Shown here: positions 36,517 through 47,598 of the stretch, in pieces | Position numbering within the stretch: position 1 is the first letter of the stretch | Layout: every line of letters starts with the position of its first letter | Source of the DNA: Parapristionchus giblindavisi | Taxonomy: Eukaryota; Nematoda; Chromadorea; Rhabditida; Diplogasteridae | Direction: 5' to 3' | Assembly (NCBI GenBank): GCA_943737045.1 | Contig: CALSFV010000369.1 | Span: forward strand, 186,001 to 250,000 | DNA length: 64,000 nt | Notes under the pieces: generated by a model | Databases searched by the model: none | What the model saw: the letters and a program-made list of their open reading frames with translations, nothing else | What the model was told of the DNA's origin: nothing | Made by a program: the position numbers and the translations under genes

Positions 36517-38973
36517 TTATTGAGATTCCGCCAGATCCTTGAAGTGTTGTACATTGTATTCGTTCATCTTACTCATCAGCGTTGGCAGTGCCTCAATCAG
36601 CAGAATATTAATTCGGGAATTTTTTAAATAATGATTTCCCAAAGCATGGTTTTGGTGTCTGTGTGTTCATGAATTTAAAAATATTTGTAATTTGGAAAAA
36701 AATCATCTTTAACGGTGAGAGATTAGGTGTATTAATTAGAAGTTTCAAATTTAAAAAAAGTGTAGCTTTAAAAAGAATTTTGCCCTACTCCGAGGAAATT
36801 ATAAACTCTCCGATCTGACAATGATCTCTCGCTTTCATTGTCTACGAGAGAGCGTAGCCAGAAAGGAGAGTAAAATTGGCTCGAGGTATGCCTTTAAAGT
36901 TCGAGGAAAATTGGAAGTTACCCGATTGACAACGAATCTCGGCAGTCTTCCTGCCATATCAACCAAGAGCATCACGTCACATCGCGTTCGCTTAGGATTG
37001 TCAATAAGAGGACGGAATCGACTGGCGCCTAGGTAAACTGTACCCCTGCAAGGATGACCATACAATTTTATAAAATATAAAAGCATTTTACTTAAAGGGA
37101 GCGTTACCTCACTCAATGGTCTCTACATTGCGCACACTATTTTTATGTTCTCTAACAACGAGAGAGCATTGCGCGTCGTAGAGACCATTGAGTGAGGTTA
37201 CGCTCCCTTTAAATAGGAGCAAATATTCAATTTTATATAAGTGAATCCCTCCAAAAATGAGCTTACTTAAATTAATTTTGCTCTCTTCTCTAAAAACACT
37301 CTTTCGTAAACAAAGAAAGCAAGAGAACGTCGCTAGAGCGGACAGTTTCAAATTAGATCGGGTTGTCACTTTACACCAGAATTCCTAATAAATTATTTAT
37401 CTGTATATGCTTGACAAATTTTTCTCTTCAAAGCGGCGTTCTGAGAAACGTTCAAAAAGAGAAAAGAAAGAAAATCTTACCGAACTCTCTCATCAGTGAC
37501 TTTTCTCTCATCATAGTCAACGGAACGTGCAGCCATTATGAAGCCACCTAAAGGAAGAAAAGTATTTTATGGCGAAACAAGCATCTTTAAAAAGCACACC
37601 CGGAGACGTTTAGGAGAGTAAAATTGTGCCTTGAATTCATACCATTTCCTATCGATTTGTACACACGGGCCGTGACGAATTCGCGGCCAGAGATCATGAG
37701 AATATTGTTGTTCCCGTACTGTAAACAGTTTTTTTTTATAATTTAATTAAATTCAATTTTAATTGAAATCATTTAAATACCCATATAACATCGGAATTGT
37801 TCGATATGGTCGTTAGGGTCTCGGCGAAGCTGATTGCTGGATTCCACTCTGGCGCTGTTTCAAATCCCTGAAATAATAATAAAATTATATTTTTCGAGGT
37901 GTGGAAAGTTAGTAAATAGATTGCACATAAGTTAATAAGGTTTGTGAAAATATGTCATTTAAAGGCACACCCAAGCTAATTTTACTCTCCGCATTGGCAA
38001 TATTCTCTGGTAGACAAAGAAAGCGAGAGAGTGTGGCCAGAGCGGAGAGTTTCAAATTAGCTTGGTGAACTTTTAAAATAAAACAAACTCACGCTCCATG
38101 ACTCCTTCATAACCGATTCCGGAGATCCCTCAAGAATTGTCTGAACAACAAAAGTGTGAATAGATATTTTGAATATTAGCTTACCGAAATGCCCATTAGC
38201 CTTCCTTGTGGCATATCTTTCGAGTATAGAGTATAATCTGCTTTCTCGCTAATCTGAAATTAATTAAATTAAAGATAATAAAAAGTAGAAATATAGGATT
38301 GCATACACGTTAATGTTAAAATTAAATAATTTGTTTTATTGTATTATTTAATTCTTTATTTATCATGCATTCAAAAATGCGACATAATGGAATAAAATCA
38401 GATTAGTAATGTGCCTTATTGTTATTGACTTGCTTTTTGATACAAAGAGAGAGAGAAAAATGTTCAAACACCAGACCCCAGCTGCACTACACTGCACACA
38501 AGACTTGTGGTGTGCTATATTTAACACTTTTTGTGTTGTGTTTATTGTTTTTTGTGCTATATTTAACTCTTTTTAAGTGTTATTTCACTTTATACTTTTA
38601 TCTCTGAGTCTAGACAACAACTCACAAGTGACCAATCTTTATCAGGACTGAATTCTTCATTAAACAATCTAATAGCTTCTTCAAAGGCTGCCTCTGCTAC
38701 CTTCTGGGCTGATCTTTGCTGAAATACGCGGTTTGAATAATGTAATGGGACGATTAATTGAAAAATTACTCATAAATCATATCGCATGTAAAAAGCGTTA
38801 AGTGGCTGCTTCAAACCTGGTCAGTAATCGCTGTGACTTCTGAGCTTCTTTCGGGTGAAGGCATGGCACTCACTGGAATGCAGACAATATTAAAAAAAGT
38901 GAAATGTTCCTAAATTTCGAAAATCGTACTTACCCTGTAATCCATTGATAACTAATAACAACAACATCATCAT
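36517..38973 (-). CDS. Secreted START-domain lipid-binding protein B, 244 aa, 10 exons
   Basis: Exons on minus: 38973-38934, 38872-38817, 38718-38626, 38253-38185, 38140-38093, 37867-37781, 37718-37643, 37547-37481, 37045-36922, 36591-36517. The signal peptide is MMMLLLLVINGLQ. Domain landmarks: QKVAEAAFEEAIRLFNEEF helix, ADYTLYSK, MGISTILEGSPESVMKESW, the W-containing 29-residue exon ending NNSDVIW, NILMISGREFVTARVYKSIG, GFIMAARSVDYDE, then ASRFRPLIDNPKRTRCDVML, VDMAGRLPRFVVNRV and a C-terminal amphipathic helix. Exon lengths after exon 1 equal those of gene C (56, 93, 69, 48, [87], 76, 67, 124, 75), marking B and C as close paralogues. Function: lipid or sterol binding, secreted. Introns carry family-1 MITEs (36775-36897, 37255-37375, 37961-38072) and a family-2 MITE (37092-37212). 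Confidence 0.9.
36775..36897. repeat. Hairpin MITE family 1 copy in START B last intron
   Basis: AAATTATAAACTCTCCGATC, centre CTCTCGCTTTCATTGTCTAC, right end TTGGCTCGAGGTATGCCTTT. Confidence 0.8.
37092..37212. repeat. Hairpin MITE family 2 copy, nearly perfect
   Basis: TTAAAGGGAGCGTTACCTCA and TGAGGTTACGCTCCCTTTAA are inverse, and the arms pair through CAATGGTCTCTACATTGCGC. Confidence 0.9.
37255..37375. repeat. Hairpin MITE family 1 copy (diverged) in START B
   Basis: AACACTCTTTCGTAAACAAA then GCTAGAGCGGACAGTTTCAA and TTAGATCGGGTTGTCACTTT. Confidence 0.7.
37961..38072. repeat. Hairpin MITE family 1 copy in START B intron
   Basis: TAAAGGCACACCCAAGCTAA at the left; GAGTTTCAAATTAGCTTGGT at the right. 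Confidence 0.85.
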
Positions 38974-39067
38974 GGCTAACGAAGAAGAATCGAGATTAGT
39001 TATCTGAAAATTGATGGTTTTGAACAATGGAAACACCTCTATCACAAATAACACATCGTGAGGAAGA

Positions 39068-39075
39068 TTATATAA
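39068..39075 (-). promoter_or_regulatory. Candidate TATA box of START B
   Basis: TTATATAA, about 95-100 bp upstream of the START B ATG, a spacing like that of START A. Confidence 0.5.
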
Positions 39076-39652
39076 GAACCAAACGGTAGTCCCTTCGTTT
39101 TGAAAGACAGAACGACACAGAAACTTTCTCTTAAAATGAATGCCCGCTTGTCTGGATTTCAGTGAAAATTGGCTTATATAAGAAAACTGCGTCGGTAGAG
39201 AACTTCGCAAGCTAGGGTCAAGGACCAAATAAAATATGAAGTATAAACAACAGGAGTGGGAAATTATAAACAATTCGATTTCACGAGAGCACAAAGAGCA
39301 AAAGGCAACTCAATCTAAATATTATGCATTCTAGAAAATGGCAAAACGAAAATGTAAACAGAACGAGAGAAGTGTAGCAGCTGCTCATATTTTGCAAGAG
39401 TTTGTTCTACACTCATTATCAGAGAAAATGTACTTCAGAGTACGTAAGACCTGTGGTTATATTTAAACTTTTTTGTGCTTTTTAGCGCAAACGTGTCAAA
39501 TATTGTTAAGTGGGCTACACTTTTTCTCTGCAGGTAATTTCAAACTCATGAACCATATTCTGGAGAACTTTGATAAACCGATATCATTTTCGCAAAATGA
39601 TAAAAGCACGAGCTTGCATTGGCAAGTACCAAAAAAGTGGGACGCATTAATT

Positions 39653-39775
39653 GCACACCCCGAGCTAATTTGAAACCCCCCGCTCTGGCAACACTTTCAA
39701 GCTGTCTTTGTCGACGAGAATTGCCAGAGCGGGTAAATTATCTCGGAGTATTAAAATTAGCTCGGGGTATGACTG
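39653..39775. repeat. Hairpin MITE family 1 copy
   Basis: GCACACCCCGAGCTAATTTG at the left; AAAATTAGCTCGGGGTATGA at the right. The centre is partly rearranged. Confidence 0.8.
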
Positions 39776-39814
39776 TACAAAGTGACTCGCGAGAGTTATC
39801 GCATAACACATGAA

Positions 39815-42800
39815 GATTAGAGGTGGTGAGTCGAAAACCGGAACGCCTCACGAAACGGGCGAGAAATGAGTCTAGTTTCGGCAAATGCCAATTAGCCTAT
39901 CGAAACCGGGGCGAAATGACCCCTCATTGACTCTCGTTTCGGCTTCATGCAAATTCACATAGTGAGAAAGTCTGTTCCGGCTCGTTCCGGCTCGTTCCGG
40001 TTCGTTCCGCTTGCGATTCGAACCACCGGTGCTATCGCTTTTACAACAACAAAAATTGAAAATTAGCTCAAATTTTTTGGTTGTCAATAGAGATAGGTCA
40101 AAGACTATTACCTCGAAATATAAATAATGGTAAGATATATCTCAACTGTGAAAATGGAGATATACCTTTTCAGCATTCTCTGCTGTTTGATATTTCATAA
40201 TATATTAATTTTAAAAATATTTATATTATTTTAAAAATTATTTTATGTAATTTTTCCAATTTTCTAAATCAAGCTGAATCTAAATCAATCAAACTGATAT
40301 TTTCAGTCAATGTACAGAATTTATCAAGGAATACAATCATGTTATGTTGGCCATATTACATTAGTTCATTATTGCGTAGTGATATCGAATTACACATTTT
40401 TGAAAATTTTTATTTCTTTAGTCAAAAGTCCTTTTCTTCTGAAACATTGTGAAAGGTGTAGAACCCCACTAGGGCTGCACAGTCACACAATCCGGAATGG
40501 CTCCGATTCCGATTTCAAGCTGTAGCAGGGTTGCAACTTTGGCCCCCAAACTTTATAACTCAGCTTCTAGATGTGCTAACGACCCCCTCAGGGCATAAAA
40601 TAATATTTGTTGGGAGGACCGATTTGGAGTCCCTACCGTTCAGAGGACAGGCCTTCTAAAATTATGGCTGCTGCGCAAGCAGCTTTGCAATGTATCATAT
40701 ATTCATTTCCCTTATTTTGGTTTATTTCCGATTCTTTTCAGACCCGTAGCAAAAGTTATGTTGAGGTCTACTCGGTGCGCGCTCTTGTGCTTTCTCTCTC
40801 ACTGCTCTCATCAATGGGACTCTATTGATGAAATCTCTTATTTTCAAGGCACCTATGCATGTTGGAGATGTTCACAAAAGTTTTTACACTATTGCTGAAC
40901 TTCGATCTTTGTCCTTTGGATTTTTATTTTTACTCGCTGAAACAGAGTAGACCTCAGCATAACTTTTGCTACGGGTCTGAAAAGAATCGGAACCAAACCA
41001 AAATAAGGGAAATAAATATATGATAAATTGCAAAGCTGCTTGCGCAGGACCCATAATTTTAGAAGGAACGGTAGGCACTCAAAATCGGTCCTCCCAACAA
41101 AAATTATTTCATGCCCTGAGGGCAAATGACGATGATGACTACCGTAATCTGGGGATAAACATTACTCGCCCCTAGCATCATGTTATCACCTAGAACGGGT
41201 CGTTAGCACATCTAGAAGCTGAGTTATAAAGTTTGGGAGTCAACATTGCAACCCTGCTACAGCTTGAAATCGGAGTCGGAGCCATTCCGGATTGTTTGAC
41301 TGTGCAGCCCTGGCAGGGTTCTCCACTCTCAAAATGTTTCAGAAGAACAGGACTTTTGACTAAAGAAATAAAAATTTTCAAAAAGGTGTAATTAGATTGC
41401 GCTATCACTACACAATAATGAACTTATTTAAGAGGCCGTTTGTGTAAGAGTCGGGAAAATCTGGGGGAGGGTTGGCGCAGGCCAAAAATTTTGATACCCT
41501 CAAAACTTGTGTATAGGGGTTATCGACCATGCTGATGAAGATAGGCATAGTCATTTTGGCCCCAGTGGTCCCGCAACGCCTGGGCGGGATTACGGTAAGA
41601 TCACGTTTTCAGGCCATTCTCGGTCCATGGTAGAGCTAGAGGTATGAAAATTGGGCTCCTAGGACAGAATTCGATGGCGATGATGGCTGTCTACATCATT
41701 AGTTTTGAAAATTTTTCAAAAGGTCGATTATTGGAAATTGTGATGGAGACGTTTGCGCCCCAGACGAGTATGACAGTTCGAACCGGCGTGACGAGAGGAT
41801 CACAACGATGTATTAAGAGCCAATATCTCCGTTGCACCGCTAATATTGCCTCGATATAGTGATCTGCAAAATCACGAGGAGTTGTCTGCGTCTCTCTATT
41901 CCGCGCGCTCTCTCGGCACTCTCTCATTTCGCCGCGCTCTCTCGAGAGTACGAGAGAGCGCGCGGAATTGAGAGAGTCCTCTTGTTTACCTCTTTCGCAG
42001 ATCACTATATCGAGGCAATATTAGCGGTGCAACGGAAATATGGGCTCATAATACATCGTTGTGATCCTCTCGTCACGCCAGTTCGAACTGTCATACTCGT
42101 CTGGAGCGCAAACGTCTCCATCAAAATTTCCAATAATCGACCTTTTGAAAAATTTTCAAAACTAATGATGTAGACAGCCATCATCGCCATCGAATTCTGT
42201 CCTAGGAACCCAATTTTCATACCTTTAGCTCTACTATGGACCTATAATGGCCTGAAAACGTGATCTTACCGTAATCCCGCCCAGGCGTTGCGGGACCACT
42301 GGAGCCTAAATGACTATGCCTATCTTCATCAGCAGGGTCGATAATCCCTATACACAAGTTTTGAGGGTATCAAAATTTTTGGCCTGTGCCAACCCTTGTT
42401 CGACTCTTACGCAAACGGCCTCTTAATATCACCAACACATCATGGTTGCATTCCTTGATAAATTCTCTACATTTAGTCAAAAGATCAGCTTGATTGCTTT
42501 CCTGGATCAAAAATTATAAAAAACGTAAAATTATCCGGAGACTTGTAGCATACACTGTATATTGATTTCATGTGTAAAATATAGTATACAATTTGTTAGA
42601 AGTTTTGTTGGATTATTGTTTTTCTTTTTACATTTCAGAGCAACGTTATATTTTCAAGTTATCGATATGATTTTGTATGGTCTTGTTTATATTTATTACG
42701 TTGTTTCGCCACATAAACATGCTCATTCAACCTTTTCAAAAATAGTACAAACGGAACAAAATATTTTGATCTCCATCGAGTGTGGTAGATCAAAATACAA

Positions 42801-43090
42801 ACCTCCGAAACGATAAAAAAATAAGTGAAGATGGGCAGTACGGTTCAAAAACACGCAAACTTTATATTGTGATCGATTTGGTTTTTTTCCCCGCAAAAAA
42901 CGCCCTCAAAATCACATTTGAACGAGAAGGAACGAACCGGAACGAACCGGAACGGAAGCGGAATAGGCGAGAATCACTCTCTAGCCGGCTGGAGGTGATT
43001 AGCATATCTCGAGTTTCGGCTGGGGGGGGGGGGATAATCAAATTATCTCAACCAAAATTCCGCTATCCGTTTCGTTTCGTCACCTCTAAC
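39815..43090. repeat. Long imperfect palindrome between divergent START genes B and C
   Basis: The best arms are 40340-40870 and 40890-41428, about 530 bp each (for example AGTCAAAAGTCC and CAATCCGGAATGGCTCCGA on both arms). Symmetry continues beyond the inserted element at 41434-42422: GAATTTATCAAGGAAT(A/G)CAA occurs inverted near 40318 and 42460, and CGTTCCGG(C/T)TCGTTCC blocks occur near 39980 and 42930. The inner centre is near 40.88 kb. The outermost matches are patchy and could partly reflect shared repeats. No gene inside; the 60-100 aa frames in it are mirror copies of each other. Confidence 0.8.
41434..42422. mobile_element. Fold-back element inserted at TTAA
   Basis: Terminal inverted repeats GAGGCCGTTTG(T/C)G with arms of about 480 bp meeting near 41.93 kb in a CGCGCGCTCTCTCG / CGAGAGAGCGCGCG palindrome. 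TTAA flanks both ends (41430-41433, 42423-42426). The opposite arm of the host palindrome shows the unoccupied site (GTTGGCCATATTAC|ATTAGTTCATTATTG near 40345-40370). A TTAA target is typical of piggyBac-type transposases. No transposase ORF, so it is non-autonomous. Confidence 0.85.
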
Positions 43091-43139
43091 CATAACTATT
43101 TAGAAAACGAACATCGATTGTTCTTGGTTGTAGTTAATA

Positions 43140-46100
43140 ATGGAGATGATGATGTTGTTATTAGTTTTCTTCGTTCTCAATGAATCACAAGGTCAGTTTT
43201 CGAAAATTTTAAGACATTTCTTTTTGTTTTAATTATCTATCTTGTCATGTTTCAGTGTGTGTCATGTCTTCATCCGAAAGAGACTCGGAAAACCCCGCAA
43301 TTACTGATCAGGTTTGAACTGTGGATTTTTTTTTCAGGCATTAGGTCGGATGAGAACCGGTGCACTGGATGATAACTATTTGCCTATGAGTGACAATAAA
43401 TAGACAAAGGATGTAAATGGTTATCATCCAGTCGGTTATTCTTCATCGGTCATCATACTGACCCTTTTTCAAAACTCTTTTTGTACGATGTAATTTAATG
43501 ATTTCATAGGCGCACCCAGAGTAACTTTGAAAATTACCGCTCTGGAAACACTCTCTCGAAAAGAAAGAAGCGATAGAGTTTTGTAACACCGGAGAGTTTC
43601 AAAAGGTGTACCTTTAGAGGTACACCCCAATCAAATTTGACTCTCCACTCTGGCAATACTATCTGGTTGACTGAGAAAGTCAGAGAGTGTGGCGAGAGCG
43701 ATGAGTTTTTAATTAGCTTGGATGCCACTTTAAATGAGACCAATTAATCGTTTCTTACATTAAGCCACATTTGATCTTTGATCTTTGATCTTTGATCTCC
43801 ATGTGTTTCAGCAGATAGCCGCCCAGAAAGCTGCAGAGGCTGCCTTTGAAGAGGCTGTTGTATTGTTTGATGAGGAATACAGTAGTGATAAGGGTTGGAC
43901 AGTTGTAAGTTGTTGTCTTCACACCGTGAAAAAAGTATAAAATGAAACAACACTTGAAAGAAGTCCTTAAAAGTGCTAAATACAGAACAAAAATAATTAA
44001 ATAATCTACAATCGTGGAATAATGAAAGAAAACTAAAAGCAAATTCGTTTCAGGCACGTGAGAAATCTGATTGTACTGTTTACTCGAAGAATGTTCCAGA
44101 AGGAAGGTTAATGGGTGTTTCGGTAAGCAAATTGTCAATTGATTTATGTGCAGCGTTGTTCTGTTCAGGCAATTCTTGAGGGAACTCCGGAAACGATTAT
44201 GAAGGAGTCATGGAATGTGAGTTTTAAAACAAAAAAAAACCACGTGATTTCACTCGCCGACCGAGAGCAAACTTCAAAAAATTCCGAGCAAACTTTAACG
44301 TAACTTATTAACTCATGTGCAACGCTTTTTCCTAACTTTCGATTTTTTTATATTAATTTTTGCACAGTATTTCAGTAAATGAATATATAACTCATACCTG
44401 TAAATGACAGTGATTGTGGCCGAAATGTGTCGTTCCATATCAGGGACTTGACACATTTAATTAAATTTTAAATTGTTAATTCATGTTTGCAGTTCGGCAA
44501 AGACAATATTCTCATGATAAACGCGCGCGAATTCGTCACAGCTCGTGTGTACAAATCGATAGGAAATGGTATAAAGGCATATATTTACTCCCCGCTCTGA
44601 CAACACTCTCTCGTAGACAAAGAAATCGAGAGAGCGCCAGTGCGGGGAGTTTCGAAACGGATCGGGTGTGCCTTTAATATTCGTTTCTTGTTCAAATACT
44701 TTTCTTCCTTCAGATGGCTTCATAATGGCTGCCCGTTCCGTTGAGTATGATCAGAAACCGGTTACTGATGAGCGAGTTCGGTACGTCGCTTCTACAGGGT
44801 GCGCCATAATTACCCGTTGTCTCCATATGATTCTCCCCTTGGGAATGTGACTTGAGTGATATGGTTCATGGTAAAGCTTATCAAGAATATGGGCAGCAGT
44901 AGTGTACTAGCGAATCTCGCCGTGGTCTATTTTAGCTCTGACACAGGCCTTGAGTCTCTTCTCATATGGGACTGCCGATTCCCGCAAGTAGTTGTCATCA
45001 TTCGTCCCATGCATTGAGAAGTGGAGTACTGAGGGAGTAGAGGGTGTGGTGCTTGGTAGAGGACATCTTGGCCTACAACACCTCCAAGCACTGCAGTCGA
45101 GGAGGTTGAGATTGGGGGAGTTCGAAAGTAATTCAATGTGATGGATTTTGCCGAGTGCATGGGTGAAAAACCACGACTGGGTCAACTTTGTTATGTCATT
45201 GACGACAGAATCTTGTCGAAAGGTCTAGTGGTCCTGACCGAAGTGGGTATGGTATCGGAGTAAACGCGCGTGTCCGAGGATGTGCTTGGTATAATACTCC
45301 TTATTGATCTAGACGCATGGAGTGGCAAAACAAGAGTGGACTTTCCAGTTGGGCAAACAGCAGCTAAAACCTTGGCGTATTGTGGAAGACTGATATGACC
45401 CATGACCCCAGCCGTCTTGTAGAATCTTTAAGATCAGAGGCAATGATTCTGTTGTTCTCGATATTCAGGTTGTCTTTGATGGTAAGATATTTTCTTCGCG
45501 GAACATCGTACTGAAGTGCGCGGACCTAGCACAACGCATAAAAAGTTGAGGTCACCGTTCTCAGCGGAGCTTGATCTGTCGCTCATTCGGTTCTAACAGT
45601 TTACTGTACGTGTAAGGGAGAAGAGTCAGCTGAGACCTGAGGAGACGAAGAATGGAAGTGTTCGAGATATCGGGTCTCCAGATCGTAAACTTGTGGTTTC
45701 GAAACACCATCTTTCGGATGGGATCTCGGTTCGCAGTGGTGGAAACTGAAATCGGTCTACCTCTGCCCAGACGTTCCTTGTCAGTACCAAGATCTTGGTA
45801 CACGATACCGGTATCGGATACTGCCAACTCGTGAAAGCCGAGCTGATGAACTATGGCAATCTACCTTGTACACATGAGAATGAGGGGTCACAGTCGATTT
45901 GACTTCCCCATTACTTGATGACTTGACTAATTGTCTTGAAACCTTGAATAGGGAGTGGTCAATGATCACTCGTCATGATGCTGCAATAGGGGTTGCGCAT
46001 TTGCATTAGGGGCCTGGGAATCATAATGGTGAAATCAGTCCGGGTAATTTTGGCGCACCCTGTACACACAGATGAAAAAATGCACTCCACAGTGTACTAT

Positions 46101-47072
46101 ATTTCCACAGAGCACTTTTTTGCCTTAAAAATAATACAAATAGTATTAGATATAGCACTTCACAGGTCGTGTGTGCTGTGGAGTACACTTTTTCCTCTAT
46201 GTGTATGAACCACTTTATCAGATTAAATTGAAATTTAATTGTATTTGAATCATTTAATCGATATGAACGCCGCTTTGAAGCGAGAAAACTACACAGATAA
46301 TTATCATGGCGTCGATAAATTAACATTACTATAATTTTATCATATCCCGGCCTTGCGTGAATTCAATTTTGGATAGTTTTATAAATTTTCTTCTCTGTAT
46401 AGAGTAATCCTTGCAGGGGTACAATTCATCTGTTCGCCAGTCGATTCCGTCCTCTCATTGACAATCCTAAACGTACGCGATGTGAGGTGTTGTTCCTTGT
46501 GGACCTGGCAGGAAATCTGCCCACATTCTTTGTTAATAAGGTAACGTCGATGTTTCCTGAAACTGCAAACACCCGAGAGCTTATTTAAAATTCCGCTCTG
46601 CCAATGTTCTCTCGATTTGCATTGTCTACGAGAGAGCGTTGCCAGAGCGGAGAGTTTCGAAGAAGCACGAGTGTGCCTTTACTACGAAACATCGTTTCAC
46701 ATTATGTTTTGGAAGCAAAAAAAAGAATTGCACATTGTCACTACTGCAGAAGCCCAGAAAATGATTAATTAATTATCGATTGATTATATATTACTTTACT
46801 TAGTTATCGATTAGATGATCCTACCTAAATATAAAATAGGTGAAAAGCGCACGCGGCACTTACTCCGCCCCCATTTTACGGGCGATCTGGGCTTATGCTG
46901 TAGTGCATCAAATGCCGCATTGCCACCCGTTACTGAAATCTCACAGAACATATTACATTAAGAAAAACATTATCGAATTAGAATCCCAATCATTGAGGTT
47001 CTTCCTTCGCTGATGGTCAACCTGAATGACTACAACGCAAAGCACTTCAAGAATCTGGCTAAACCTCAGTAA
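43140..47072 (+). CDS. Secreted START-domain protein C, 219 aa, 9 exons, lacking one conserved exon
   Basis: Exons 43140-43191, 43256-43311, 43812-43904, 44054-44122, 44169-44216, 44493-44568, 44714-44780, 46417-46540, 46998-47072; phases agree throughout. Signal peptide MEMMMLLLVFFVLNESQ; landmarks NILMINAREFVTARVYKSIG, GFIMAARSVEYDQ, ASRFRPLIDNPKRTRCEVLF, VDLAGNLPTFFVNK and a C-terminal helix. Compared with A and B it lacks the 87-bp, phase-0 exon (the one with W and the NNSDVIW motif) that should lie between 44217 and 44492. The reading frame survives, but the START fold would lose about 29 residues near its first helix-strand region. Intron 7 holds a dead mariner, and other introns hold family-1 MITEs. 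It could be a functional variant or a young pseudogene with intact splicing. Confidence 0.82.
43509..43613. repeat. Hairpin MITE family 1 copy
   Basis: GGCGCACCCAGAGTAACTTT at the left and AGTTTCAAAAGGTGTACCTT at the right, in START C intron 2. Confidence 0.7.
43616..43735. repeat. Hairpin MITE family 1 copy, tandem with the previous one
   Basis: AGAGGTACACCCCAATCAAA, then TTTAATTAGCTTGGATGCCA. It starts almost where the previous copy ends. Confidence 0.7.
43771..43800. repeat. TTTGATC heptamer run (4 units)
   Basis: Four perfect TTTGATC units, just upstream of START C exon 3. The same heptamer recurs at 5072-5092, inverted at 3217-3240, and as GTTGATCTTTGATCT in each FB-B repeat. Confidence 0.8.
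44571..44679. repeat. Hairpin MITE family 1 copy in START C intron 6
   Basis: TAAAGGCATATATTTACTCC at the left; GATCGGGTGTGCCTTTA at the right. Centre CTCTCTCGTAGACAAAGAAA. Confidence 0.8.
44795..46062 (-). mobile_element. Tc1/mariner element, 1268 bp, inactive
   Basis: Terminal inverted repeats CAGGGTGCGCCATAATTACC and the inverse of GGTAATTTTGGCGCACCCTG, flanked by TA (44793-44794, 46063-46064). The length is normal for mariner. It lies inside intron 7 of START C, on the opposite strand to the host gene. Confidence 0.93.
44907..45827 (-). pseudogene. Degenerate mariner transposase
   Basis: Transposase blocks remain in shifting frames on minus: near the N-terminus GRGRPISVSTTANRDPIRK, RTSIL-like SNTSILRLLRSQLTLLPY and YSKLLEPNERQIK; then a GKSTLVLP block. 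The C-terminal part reads SNSPNLNLLDCSAW (the SPDLNPLDxxxW motif with the last catalytic Asp) and KRLKACVRAKIDHGE. Stops and frameshifts separate the blocks, so it cannot encode an active enzyme. Confidence 0.85.
46066..46204. repeat. Short hairpin element (family 3)
   Basis: ACACAGATGAAAAAATGCAC at the left, TACACTTTTTCCTCTATGTG at the right, in inverse orientation, with TGCTATATTTAACAC-like internal motifs also seen near 38500-38600, 39420-39530 and 43918-44015. It directly abuts the mariner. Confidence 0.6.
46573..46682. repeat. Hairpin MITE family 1 copy in START C last intron
   Basis: ACACCCGAGAGCTTATTTAA at the left; GCCAGAGCGGAGAGTTTCGA and ACGAGTGTGCCTTTA at the right. Confidence 0.8.
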
Positions 47073-47275
47073 CCACGGGTCTGGGGATGCAGAATGAGAT
47101 AATTAACAATATGTTCGATAAACTATTTATTTATTTGTTTATTCCATCAAATATATATTCTTAGACTATATTGACAATGGGAAAGAAGGGAGATGGAATT
47201 CCGTCGCATATAACACCGATCTCCTGTTAAGGTATATAAAACCGTTCCACAGCAAAAAATTCTTGTCCTCCGATT

Positions 47276-47539
47276 TTATTGATAGTTGTTGGACTGGTCT
47301 AACTTATAAGATTTCTGTATTGGTTCATAACTCTTTTCACTTCTTCTGGCCATCGTATTGCCGCTGTTAACCATAAAATATTCATCGTATAGTGAATCCA
47401 CACGTGCACTATTGGCGCTGATCTTCTTCCAAAAATGCGAATAAGTGTCATTTAGGAAAAGGTGATGGCCGCATCCACATTTCCTCTCCTCAATTCCCAT
47501 GCTATTTCCTGTGTCATAACGAATTTCGATCAAAGGAAG
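47276..47539 (-). CDS. Orphan terminal exon of an unidentified secreted-type protein
   Basis: An 88-codon open frame on minus, preceded by a usable acceptor (TGGTAG). It encodes a Cys-poor segment with KCGCGHHLFLNDTYSHFWKK and YDEYFMVNSG, then TAA. Composition and lack of simple sequence suggest real coding. Its opening LPLIE recalls the LPLIQ of the C-type lectin at 49298-55266, but that may be chance. No upstream exons were found because the plus-strand gene at 47599 begins immediately 5', so it may be a relic. Confidence 0.35.
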   Translation of the reverse strand, partial: LPLIEIRYDTGNSMGIEERKCGCGHHLFLNDTYSHFWKKISANSARVDSLYDEYFMVNSGNTMARRSEKSYEPIQKSYKLDQSNNYQ

Positions 47540-47555
47540 CTACCAGAATATTTCA

Positions 47556-47563
47556 TATAAAAG
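47556..47563 (+). promoter_or_regulatory. TATA box of the Cys-rich protein gene
   Basis: TATAAAAG 36 bp before the ATG at 47599, which leaves a very short 5' leader. Confidence 0.65.
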
Positions 47564-47598
47564 AGCACAACTATGTGATAATAATAATCCATTCGATT

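Noticed and set aside
39815..43090. Regular CRISPR-like array among the repeated CGTTCCGG blocks
   Set aside because: Short direct repeats without unique spacers, in a nematode genome.
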